Shown here: positions 1 through 5,619 of the stretch, in pieces | Position numbering within the stretch: the stretch's first letter is position 1 | How the letters are laid out: every line of letters starts with the position of its first letter | NCBI GenBank assembly: GCA_018829865.1 | Contig: JAHJTR010000034.1 | Location: forward strand, 1 to 8,446 | DNA length: 8,446 nucleotides | Direction: 5' to 3' | Source: Patescibacteria group bacterium | GTDB taxonomy: Bacteria > Patescibacteriota > Gracilibacteria > UBA1369 > JAHJTR01 | The notes under the pieces: generated by a model | Told to the model about the DNA's origin: nothing | Database searches by the model: none | The model's input: the letters and a program-made list of their open reading frames with translations, nothing else | Translations under genes and position numbers: made by a program

Positions 1-4
1 CAAA

Positions 5-154
5 AAGTTGGAGCAGGGCTACAGCCCTGGTCCATTAGCCAGAGCTGGAGCAGGATTGCATGTAAAAGTTGGAGCAGGATTGCATCCTGGTCCATTAGCA
101 TCGAAGCTAAAGCAGAGTTACACGAAAAGTTGGAGCAGAGTTGCACTCTGCTCC
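5..154. repeat. REP-like hairpin repeat cluster upstream of purN
   Basis: This cluster has three full imperfect palindromes, each preceded by AAGTTG or GTTG, at 10-33, 71-93 and 132-154, plus two decayed half-copies at about 44-61 and 106-123. The 132-154 copy is a perfect 10-bp stem (arm GGAGCAGAGT, loop TGC). The 10-33 copy has arm GGAGCAGGGC with loop TACA, and the 71-93 copy has arm GGAGCAGGAT with loop TGC. The last two each carry one G-for-C mismatch near the 3' base of the stem (CCTGGTCC). The variable inner stem bases change together on both arms, so the ability to pair is conserved rather than the sequence. The GTTG lead-in plus GGAGC stem resembles bacterial REP elements, which begin GTRG and are mobilised by RAYT (TnpA-REP) transposases. 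That family link is inference, and no RAYT gene is in the window. Confidence 0.85.
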
Positions 155-184
155 ACATCAATAAAAAATCACCCCGCAATTAAA

Positions 185-817
185 ATGCCCAAAAAATACA
201 AAATAGCAGTCCTAGCCTCAACAAACGGCACCGACCTGCAAGCAATCATCGATGAAATCGACGCCGGCACACTCACCGTCGATCTAACCTGCGTCATCTC
301 AAACGTACAAGCCTGCGGCGCCCTAAAAAAAGCCCAATCTGCAAATGTGCCGGCCCTATTTATCGACCCCAAACCGGCCACCGAATCAAACACCTCATCC
401 GATTCCCAAGCTCCCCCCAAACTAACCCGCGAAGAATACGACAAAAAAGTCGCCCAAAAACTCGACGAATACAAAGTCGACTTGATCGTTTTAGTCGGCT
501 ACATGCGCCTCTTCAGCCCCTGGTTCATCCATAAATACCCCCGCAAAATCATCAACATCCACCCCTCCCTCCTCCCCGAATTCCCGGGAATGGACCTAGA
601 CGTCCACAGCGCAGTCATCAAAGCCGGCCGCAAAAAATCCGGCATGACCATCCACTTTGTCGACGAAGGAATGGACACAGGCGAAATAATTTTACAAAAG
701 GAAGTCGAACTCTCCCCCGATGAAACCCCTGAAAGCCTCAAAGAAAAAGTTCAAAATTTGGAAAAGGAATGGTACCCACAGGTAATCCGCATGTTCCGGC
801 AAGGCGAGATTAAATAA
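185..817 (+). CDS. purN: Phosphoribosylglycinamide formyltransferase (GART, PurN)
   Basis: PurN transfers a formyl group from 10-formyltetrahydrofolate to glycinamide ribonucleotide, step 3 of cytosolic de novo purine synthesis. The 210 residues match the usual family length (about 200-212). The N-terminal Rossmann-like half opens with KIAVLAS and a GTDLQAI nucleotide-binding loop (residues 7-21). The formyl-transfer signature INIHPSLLPEFPG (about 123-135) supplies N124 and H126, and GMDTG supplies D164, so the catalytic Asn-His-Asp triad is complete. VGYMRLFSPWF (104-114) is also family-typical. Residues 62-80 form a Ser/Thr/Pro-rich loop that looks like a small insertion. I chose ATG 185 because the frame stays open upstream only through the hairpin repeats, and that extension matches no PurN. 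There is no Shine-Dalgarno sequence (AT-rich leader). Repeat clusters flank the gene on both sides. Confidence 0.96.
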   Translation: MPKKYKIAVLASTNGTDLQAIIDEIDAGTLTVDLTCVISNVQACGALKKAQSANVPALFIDPKPATESNTSSDSQAPPKLTREEYDKKVAQKLDEYKVDLIVLVGYMRLFSPWFIHKYPRKIINIHPSLLPEFPGMDLDVHSAVIKAGRKKSGMTIHFVDEGMDTGEIILQKEVELSPDETPESLKEKVQNLEKEWYPQVIRMFRQGEIK

Positions 818-1070
818 TTATCATCAGCCCCGCACAAAGAGCCTAAAAAACAAATCAGGTTTATTTAAGCTCTAAAGTTAAAGTTGGAGCAGAGTTGCAC
901 TCTGAAGTTGGAGCAGAGTTGCACTCTGCTCCAAAACGTTAAGAAACGGAGTACAACTCCGTTCCAGCAAAAAGCAAAAGTTGGAGCAGGGCTACAGCCC
1001 TGCTCCTTTCAAGCCCCAAATACCAACAAACTCGCTCGTCAACAAAAGATCTAAAACCCCAATCTCAACT
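818..1070. other. Convergent intergenic region with repeats
   Basis: No gene is seen here. The region lies between the purN stop and the stop of the opposite-strand 861-residue gene. It holds an imperfect inverted repeat at 838-873 (AGAGC pairing with GCTCT, then TAAA with TTTA, large loop), followed by the second hairpin repeat cluster at 881-1006. In this tail-to-tail position the hairpins could end transcription from both sides. None is followed by a clean T-tract, so intrinsic termination is not demonstrated. Confidence 0.7.
881..1006. repeat. REP-like hairpin repeat cluster downstream of purN
   Basis: Four copies of the same repeat family as at 5-154. Positions 886-904 are a copy lacking its last four bases, 910-932 is a perfect hairpin (arm GGAGCAGAGT, loop TGC), 943-965 is an inverted-orientation variant, and 983-1006 is a perfect 10-bp stem with loop TACA. 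The variant at 943-965 reads, on the minus strand, GGAACGGAGT, loop TGT, ACTCCGTTTC. Its stem sequence therefore differs (AACGG instead of AGCAG) while the architecture is kept. Three copies are preceded by AAGTTG. The truncated copy joins the next directly, suggesting insertion of one copy into or beside another. Confidence 0.85.
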
Positions 1071-3656
1071 CTATGAACACAATAGCCCCCTAAGATTCTT
1101 CTCTATTTTTTTTCTGCTACCGTCACCTTTAGAACCAAATTGATTAATCCATTTTTTAACAGCCGTCTCAACCTCCGCTTTTTCCTCTTCATTAGGCTCC
1201 CCGGCAGGAGCCACCCCAATCAGAGCCTGATAAATTATAGCTAATTGTTTTTGTTGACCACATTCCTTCGCTATTTTATACAAATCAACACCTCTTTTAT
1301 AAAGAAGTTTTTGAAGTATTACAATCGATCCATTAGAAGACAAATTTTTCATTTCAGCAGAAGCTTCAGGTTTAGCCTCCGGTTTAGTTTCAGGATGTGA
1401 TTCAACCTCAGGTTCAGCAACAACTACCCGCTCCGGTTTAGCCTCAGTCAGTTTCTCTATCGCAGGTTCTTTCTCAGCCTCAGGTATTTGCTCAGCCCCT
1501 CCATCATTGACTCCTCCCTCATTAATTTCCGGTCCGCTTTCAGGAGTAAGTTCAGCTCCCCCATCAGCAGATCTTTCAGGTACAGATTCCTTTATTACAG
1601 GCTCAATAGTCTTTTCTTCTTCTTCAACTTCAGCAGTCGATTCCCCAGATTTTTCCGGATTGACCTCATCTCTAACCTCAGCTTTTCCGGAAGTATCCGC
1701 TTTTTTCTCAGCACCTAGAGTAGCAGATCTCTCAGGTACAGATTTTCCGTCCAATTCAACCGCTTTTTCAGACACACTTTCCACTCCAACCTCAACAGTT
1801 GGTTCCGGCCCATGCTCAGGCACAGTCTCCAATCCACCATCAGGATTCAATTCCGGACCAGACTCAGGCTTCACCCTTGCATCTACCGGTGAAATCCCCC
1901 TATCCGGAGCTAATACACCACCATCTTTTCCTTGTTTCTCCCCGTCACTTGCAGGATCAGGTGTTCTCTCTTCTCCACCATCACTCACAACTTCTTGAGC
2001 AAAAACAGGCTCAGAAGCAGTTCCAGTCTCAGAACGAACTCCCCCATCAGCAGCTTTCTCCGATCGGAAAGCCTCCCATTTATAAATTTGATTATCCCTT
2101 TCAGCGCCCCCATCAGCAATCTGTCTACCATCACTAATCCCCGCATTCTCATCCCTTAATTCTTGTTCACCGGTTGTCATTCCCAGCAATCCGGATTTGC
2201 GTAAAGCCGCTTGAGTAGCCTTCCTCACAATATCCCTAATGGTCGGCTCCGACATTTGCGGAGGGCGTCTCAGTCTTGCTTTCGGTGCTACATTCATTCG
2301 TGATACCTCTCTTGGCTGAAGACCACCCCGAGCAGCAGTCATTCCGGCATCGCGCGCACCGCTTTCTTTACCTCTTGAACCACTAAATATCAAGGACAAT
2401 TGGTCATAATATTTAATTGTAGGAGCAGCAATTACTAATGCAACAAGAGTAACAACCAAACCTCTGATTTTTGAAGGGCTTTGTTCTTCTTTATCCTTCA
2501 TCATCTCTGTAGCAAGCAACCTCAGCACAATAGTTATGCCCCCAGATCCACACAAATCCAAAGCACCTTCCGCCACAAGATGCGCAAAATCAGCATCCAA
2601 ACCTGCACCTTGCAGATGAATACTAATAAAATCAAAAACAAGTCTACCGGTACTAACATCTTCAAAGTTGGCAGTTATATAACCAATAATATTCTTAGCA
2701 TTCTCTTCAACTAAATATTGCAAATACTTATTAATAAGGGCCTGCTTTTTCTCCACAGATAATCCCACAGACACTTTCTGCACTACATTTAATAACAATT
2801 TACTGCTAATCAAGTCCGTATCAATTCCCCACTTATTTTGCTCATGCTTCTCCTTCAAGTCTCTTTCCAATTCTGCCATTACGTCTTTCCCCTCCAGATC
2901 AATACTCGCACTACTATAATCATCACGTATAAAATCAACTGCGTCATTAGGATGATTCAATGATAAATTTAATTCCAAATCCAATTTAAGTTCTGCTATT
3001 CCATCCTCTTCCCTCTCTAACGCAGCACCTTCTATAGTAAATCTTGGGTACTTCTTCTTCCACGCAGAAAGTATTTTCTTTTTTTCCTTAGGAGATATAG
3101 CGGCTTTTCTGTCAGCCTCAGCTACTTTTCCCACTTCATTCTTCCTAGTAATTCTCCCTACTATGTCTATTTTTTTCTCAACCCACTTACCTGTCTCTAG
3201 CATTTCCTTCAATTCAATCGCAATCGAGATCCTTTTTTCTTCCTCACTGTAATTTATGATCAAGTCAACAATTTTATCAATAAAATGCTTCATTTTTGGA
3301 AATGCAGCGGAATATTCCTCAAGAATACCGATAAAGGATTCTTCATCGACTCTATCAATACTTGATTTATAATCACTCTCGCGAATTTTTATCAATATCT
3401 CCTCTCTATTGCCTGTAAAAACAGGGGGAATAGCCAGATTTACAACCGCTTTTCCCACTTTGCCCAATATGTTTTTTACAACTGAGTGTAAAGTAGAGTT
3501 AGGATTCTCAAGTTGCCTTAAGCCAATTAAATACTTTAATTGACTTAACCTTTCAAGATATTGTTTTTTTCTGTCATCAGTTTCAGAATCTACCGGCCTT
3601 ACAAGCGGCAACCCATGTGTATCTTTTTCCCTAGACCCATTTATATCTTTCTCCAT
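1071..3656 (-). CDS. Large membrane-anchored protein with Asp-Gly-Gly/Pro-Glu repeat region, function unknown
   Basis: I do not recognise this 861-residue protein. Residues 1-395 are charged and mostly helical-looking, with no signal peptide. A single hydrophobic segment at about 399-416 (GLVVTLVALVIAAPTI), flanked by Lys/Arg, is probably a membrane anchor. Residues 430-505 are basic with a short amphipathic stretch (TIRDIVRKATQAALRKSG). Residues 510-766 are acidic low complexity: seven DGG motifs, repeated ESGPE/EHGPEP units, and a near-duplicate block VPERSADGGAEL / VPERSATLGAEK. The C-terminal 85 residues (about 777-861) return to a compact Lys/Glu/Leu-rich helical pattern and may be a binding domain. 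The layout suggests a tethered domain on a flexible stalk. Sidedness cannot be decided from sequence. It ends in TAG, starts at ATG without a Shine-Dalgarno sequence, and has its own promoter (3684-3711). Confidence 0.85.
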   Translation of the reverse strand: MEKDINGSREKDTHGLPLVRPVDSETDDRKKQYLERLSQLKYLIGLRQLENPNSTLHSVVKNILGKVGKAVVNLAIPPVFTGNREEILIKIRESDYKSSIDRVDEESFIGILEEYSAAFPKMKHFIDKIVDLIINYSEEEKRISIAIELKEMLETGKWVEKKIDIVGRITRKNEVGKVAEADRKAAISPKEKKKILSAWKKKYPRFTIEGAALEREEDGIAELKLDLELNLSLNHPNDAVDFIRDDYSSASIDLEGKDVMAELERDLKEKHEQNKWGIDTDLISSKLLLNVVQKVSVGLSVEKKQALINKYLQYLVEENAKNIIGYITANFEDVSTGRLVFDFISIHLQGAGLDADFAHLVAEGALDLCGSGGITIVLRLLATEMMKDKEEQSPSKIRGLVVTLVALVIAAPTIKYYDQLSLIFSGSRGKESGARDAGMTAARGGLQPREVSRMNVAPKARLRRPPQMSEPTIRDIVRKATQAALRKSGLLGMTTGEQELRDENAGISDGRQIADGGAERDNQIYKWEAFRSEKAADGGVRSETGTASEPVFAQEVVSDGGEERTPDPASDGEKQGKDGGVLAPDRGISPVDARVKPESGPELNPDGGLETVPEHGPEPTVEVGVESVSEKAVELDGKSVPERSATLGAEKKADTSGKAEVRDEVNPEKSGESTAEVEEEEKTIEPVIKESVPERSADGGAELTPESGPEINEGGVNDGGAEQIPEAEKEPAIEKLTEAKPERVVVAEPEVESHPETKPEAKPEASAEMKNLSSNGSIVILQKLLYKRGVDLYKIAKECGQQKQLAIIYQALIGVAPAGEPNEEEKAEVETAVKKWINQFGSKGDGSRKKIEKNLRGLLCS
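1359..2129 (-). repeat. Degenerate in-gene repeat region encoding DGG and PExGPE motifs
   Basis: This stretch encodes residues 510-766 of the 861-residue protein. Short in-frame units recur irregularly: DGG at residues 515-517, 537-539, 559-561, 578-580, 606-608, 698-700 and 718-720, and ESGPE-like units near 598, 614 and 707. At the DNA level a 22-base block at 1567-1588 recurs at 1723-1744 with a single mismatch. The units keep reading frame and are acidic or proline-rich, as expected of an intrinsically disordered linker that grows and shrinks by slippage or recombination. Confidence 0.75.
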
Positions 3657-3683
3657 AATATTTAATTAAATAACAGGAGATTT

Positions 3684-3711
3684 ATTATATCCAATTTGGA
3701 CATTTTGGCAA
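3684..3711 (-). promoter_or_regulatory. Promoter of the 861-residue protein gene
   Basis: On the minus strand, -35 TTGCCA (3706-3711) and a consensus -10 TATAAT (3684-3689) are separated by 16 bp. Transcription would start near 3677, leaving an AT-rich leader of about 20 bases before the ATG at 3656. The -10 is perfect and the -35 is one base from consensus. Confidence 0.65.
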
Positions 3712-3795
3712 GTTATTGTATGAATTTAGCAAGGCGCAATCTACTCCTCTAATAAACAATCCATTTCAGCAACCGTAATTGTATTAAATAACCCT

Positions 3796-4143
3796 TTATT
3801 TCAAATCAAAGTGTTTCTTAAGGTATCTCTTTATATCTTCCCCATCAGAGCCATCCACCTTCCCAATATATCTAAGCAGCCTCTTATAATCAAAAGAGCT
3901 AATATATTGAACTTTGATAACGGAATCCAATTGCAGATTATTTGATTTGCTTCGTTTAATCAGTATATCATCAGCCATTTTATTGTTCGTATTACTTGTA
4001 AGGGCCATAAACGAGATCAGATTCGATTTTCCAATAGTTTTATTAGAGGAGATAACAACGCCCGGCCTGTTATTCCTAAACTCATGCCCTACACTCGGGC
4101 TCCATTGCAGATAAAATAAATCGCCTTGTTCCGGATTTTTCAT
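3796..4143 (-). CDS. MazF/PemK-family endoribonuclease toxin
   Basis: MazF-family proteins cut mRNA at short specific sequences and arrest growth. The 115 residues fit the family length. Family motifs appear in order: QGDLFYLQWSPSVGHE (6-21), the signature NRPGVVIS (25-32) carrying R26, and FMALTSN (45-51) carrying T49; R26 and T49 align with the catalytic Arg and Thr of B. subtilis MazF. These are followed by LDSVIKVQYISSFDYKRL (72-89) and YIGKVD (92-97). The start lies 2 bp after the stop of the upstream LexA-like gene, so the two are almost certainly co-transcribed and may be translationally coupled. The toxin is therefore placed second, where an antitoxin would usually precede it, yet no MazE-like antitoxin is present. 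Activity is not proven, but no key residue is missing. The cut site cannot be read from sequence. Confidence 0.9.
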   Translation of the reverse strand: MKNPEQGDLFYLQWSPSVGHEFRNNRPGVVISSNKTIGKSNLISFMALTSNTNNKMADDILIKRSKSNNLQLDSVIKVQYISSFDYKRLLRYIGKVDGSDGEDIKRYLKKHFDLK

Positions 4144-4145
4144 AT

Positions 4146-4919
4146 TTACTGTGGTAATGACATATAATAATCATCTTCTTTTTGCGTAGTTTTAGGCAGT
4201 GATTCATGCATATCTTTCGCCCCCGCATCAAGAAAAGCCTGAAGCCTATTTGGCGTTTTCATGACTAAAACCACAGTTCCATTTATAATATATTCTTTAA
4301 GATCACTCTCATGAATATAAATAGGAGGAATATTCTCAGTGGAGTCAGAACATAAAACAATCCTCTGATTTTTTTCATCTTTAAAAAAGTGTTTTATATT
4401 GGCACATCCATCAATAATCGATACAACGCAGTCGTTGTTTTTCGGAACAGTTCTTTTTCCATCGATAATCACATAGTCACCTTCTTCAATATTATCCCCA
4501 TTCACATTGCATCGGTTCATAGATGGGCCAACCGCCATAAGTGCAAATAATTTTTGAGTCTTTTTCATAAGTTTTGAACCAAGAATTGCCGGAGAGACAC
4601 TAAGATGCCCACTGGGAGTTTCATTAGCAAAAAGCAAAGCTTCCCCGCAGTTTGCCGAACCGAGAATTGGGATAGGGATAAGATTTGACTCGTTTTTCAC
4701 CCCACTTTTGATCCGCGATATGGTTTTTTTATTCTTATCAATTCTAATAAGCCCCCTTTTCGCCAGCTGCTGCAGATGATGTTTTATATTTTGAGCACTA
4801 TTTCCCCCGGGGATTAGAGCACTTATTTTACGATAAGACAAATCTCCGATATTTTGAGCAGTAATGAGATCCAGCAGTTGTTTTTGAGTTGAATGCATAA
4901 TTTTTAAGTAAATCGACAT
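4146..4919 (-). CDS. LexA-like self-cleaving transcriptional repressor (S24 peptidase)
   Basis: The 257 residues combine a LexA-type winged helix at about 8-70 (STQKQLLDLI, then SAQNIKHHLQQLAKRGLIRI, matching LexA recognition helix and wing) with an S24 self-cleavage domain at about 82-221. The cleavage region IPILGSANCGEALLF has Cys91-Gly92 at the scissile position; UmuD is cut at Cys-Gly and E. coli LexA at Ala-Gly. The nucleophile Ser133 lies in GPSM and the general base Lys176 in ANIKHF, so the Ser/Lys dyad is intact. A tail of about 35 residues (222-257) extends beyond the usual LexA end. By family, RecA filaments would stimulate self-cleavage and derepression. The ATG at 4898 (Met8) is an alternative start that fits LexA N-termini better; neither start has a Shine-Dalgarno sequence. 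It heads an operon with the MazF-family toxin. Whether it is the genome's SOS regulator or a dedicated toxin regulator is open. Confidence 0.9.
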   Translation of the reverse strand: MSIYLKIMHSTQKQLLDLITAQNIGDLSYRKISALIPGGNSAQNIKHHLQQLAKRGLIRIDKNKKTISRIKSGVKNESNLIPIPILGSANCGEALLFANETPSGHLSVSPAILGSKLMKKTQKLFALMAVGPSMNRCNVNGDNIEEGDYVIIDGKRTVPKNNDCVVSIIDGCANIKHFFKDEKNQRIVLCSDSTENIPPIYIHESDLKEYIINGTVVLVMKTPNRLQAFLDAGAKDMHESLPKTTQKEDDYYMSLPQ

Positions 4920-4933
4920 AACAAACTTAACAC

Positions 4934-4962
4934 TTTACATTGTAGACAATATTCATTATGTT
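4934..4962 (+). promoter_or_regulatory. Candidate divergent promoter of the 197-residue protein gene
   Basis: TTTACA (4934-4939) and TATGTT (4957-4962) are separated by 17 bp; the -35 is one base and the -10 two bases from consensus. A start near 4969 would give a leader of about 26 bases. The promoter interleaves with the opposite-strand promoter of the LexA-like gene and contains the palindrome at 4939-4950 in its spacer. It is a weaker match than the other promoters listed. Confidence 0.35.
4939..4950. promoter_or_regulatory. Candidate operator palindrome (ATTGT-N2-ACAAT)
   Basis: ATTGTAGACAAT has perfect 5-bp arms around a 2-bp centre. It covers the -10 of the LexA-like gene and lies in the spacer of the putative divergent promoter, so a bound dimer could block both. 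The LexA-like product is the natural candidate binder, since LexA proteins usually autoregulate. The site matches neither the E. coli CTGT-N8-ACAG box nor the Gram-positive CGAAC-N4-GTTCG box, and no second copy was found in the window. Confidence 0.4.
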
Positions 4963-4967
4963 GGCAA
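4939..4967 (-). promoter_or_regulatory. Promoter of the LexA-like/MazF operon
   Basis: On the minus strand, -35 TTGCCA (4962-4967) and -10 TACAAT (4939-4944) are spaced by exactly 17 bp. Transcription would begin near 4932, about 12 bases before the ATG at 4919 or about 33 before the alternative ATG at 4898. The -10 forms one arm of a palindrome, which suggests repression at this site. Confidence 0.65.
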
Positions 4968-4994
4968 TGAAATTTTATCTAATAATTTATTTTT

Positions 4995-5588
4995 ATGAAG
5001 AGAAGGATAGTTAAAGATTTTAAAACAATTCTAAAAGACATGGAGCCAACAGTAAAGAATCTAAAGCCCTTACTAGTGGGTCGAGAAATTGAAAATTTTT
5101 CTCTTAGACCTAGGGAAGTATGGGGAAATTGGTTACTCTGCGCTGTATTGCAAAAAATTCACAATATAGAAATTACTTTCGGTGATGACAATGAAACTGA
5201 TGGTATTATTTTAAACAAGGTTACTGGTGGCTGGATACAAACTGAACATGTATCAGCGCTAGATGTTCCAACCAAGAATCATATACCAAAAGGTGAAGAG
5301 CGCATAATTCAAGCTATAAACAAAAAAATAGACAAAGGCCCTGAATATGCGAAGAATAAAATTTTAGTAGTTTTCTTCGATGGCGCGGGAAAGTGGTATA
5401 GAAATAAGGTTAGAGAGAGTATTAATGGTAGACACAACTTCATGTCTATTTTTGCGATTGGATTATTAACCTCAGATAAAAATGGATATGCATACTCGAT
5501 CACTGATTTTTATGAAAATTCGTCAATTTCTTACAAGGTGACGATTAACTCGTCGTTTAGTGATTGGTTTGTGACCAAAATGAATTAA
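4995..5588 (+). CDS. Uncharacterised 197-residue protein, possibly nuclease-like
   Basis: I cannot assign this protein to a named family. It has no signal peptide or membrane segment and is probably cytosolic. It begins basic (KRRIVKDFK). A helix REVWGNWLL (40-48) is followed by two likely strands, NETDGIIL (66-73) and WIQTEHVSAL (80-89), a helix with EERIIQAINKK (101-111), and LVVFFDGAG (124-132). E41, D69 and E84 in this order recall the helix-Glu, Asp and Glu layout of PD-(D/E)XK nucleases. The usual Lys two residues after the last Glu is absent (V86), so the assignment is speculative. The gene is A+T-rich compared with purN and yajQ, suggesting an accessory origin. It is divergent from the LexA-like/MazF operon and converges on yajQ. 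No Shine-Dalgarno sequence precedes the ATG. Confidence 0.8.
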   Translation: MKRRIVKDFKTILKDMEPTVKNLKPLLVGREIENFSLRPREVWGNWLLCAVLQKIHNIEITFGDDNETDGIILNKVTGGWIQTEHVSALDVPTKNHIPKGEERIIQAINKKIDKGPEYAKNKILVVFFDGAGKWYRNKVRESINGRHNFMSIFAIGLLTSDKNGYAYSITDFYENSSISYKVTINSSFSDWFVTKMN

Positions 5589-5619
5589 AAGAGAAAATAT
5601 ATTACACACCAAACCTCCC

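Noticed and set aside
5..154. CRISPR array
   Set aside because: The repeats are variable, unevenly spaced, partly decayed, and have no uniform unique spacers; the pattern fits REP-like hairpins.
8..184. In-frame upstream extension of purN through the hairpin repeats
   Set aside because: The 59 extra residues are a translation of the repeats (GAGLH-type units) and match no PurN. Family alignment places the start at ATG 185.
1507..1998. Plus-strand open frame rich in Ser/Pro/Thr opposite the 861-residue gene
   Set aside because: It is the mirror of the acidic repeat region: a low-complexity coding strand leaves its complement open. It has no independent start signal or recognisable domain.
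3741..3800. Short minus-strand frame ending ITVAEMDCLLEE after the MazF-family gene
   Set aside because: It overlaps the toxin stop, has no start codon before its internal Met, and is too short to support. It could be a remnant of a lost gene but there is no evidence.
5309..5503. Hydrophobic minus-strand frame inside the 197-residue gene
   Set aside because: It is antisense to a longer coherent gene with no start context or family resemblance; treated as a shadow frame.
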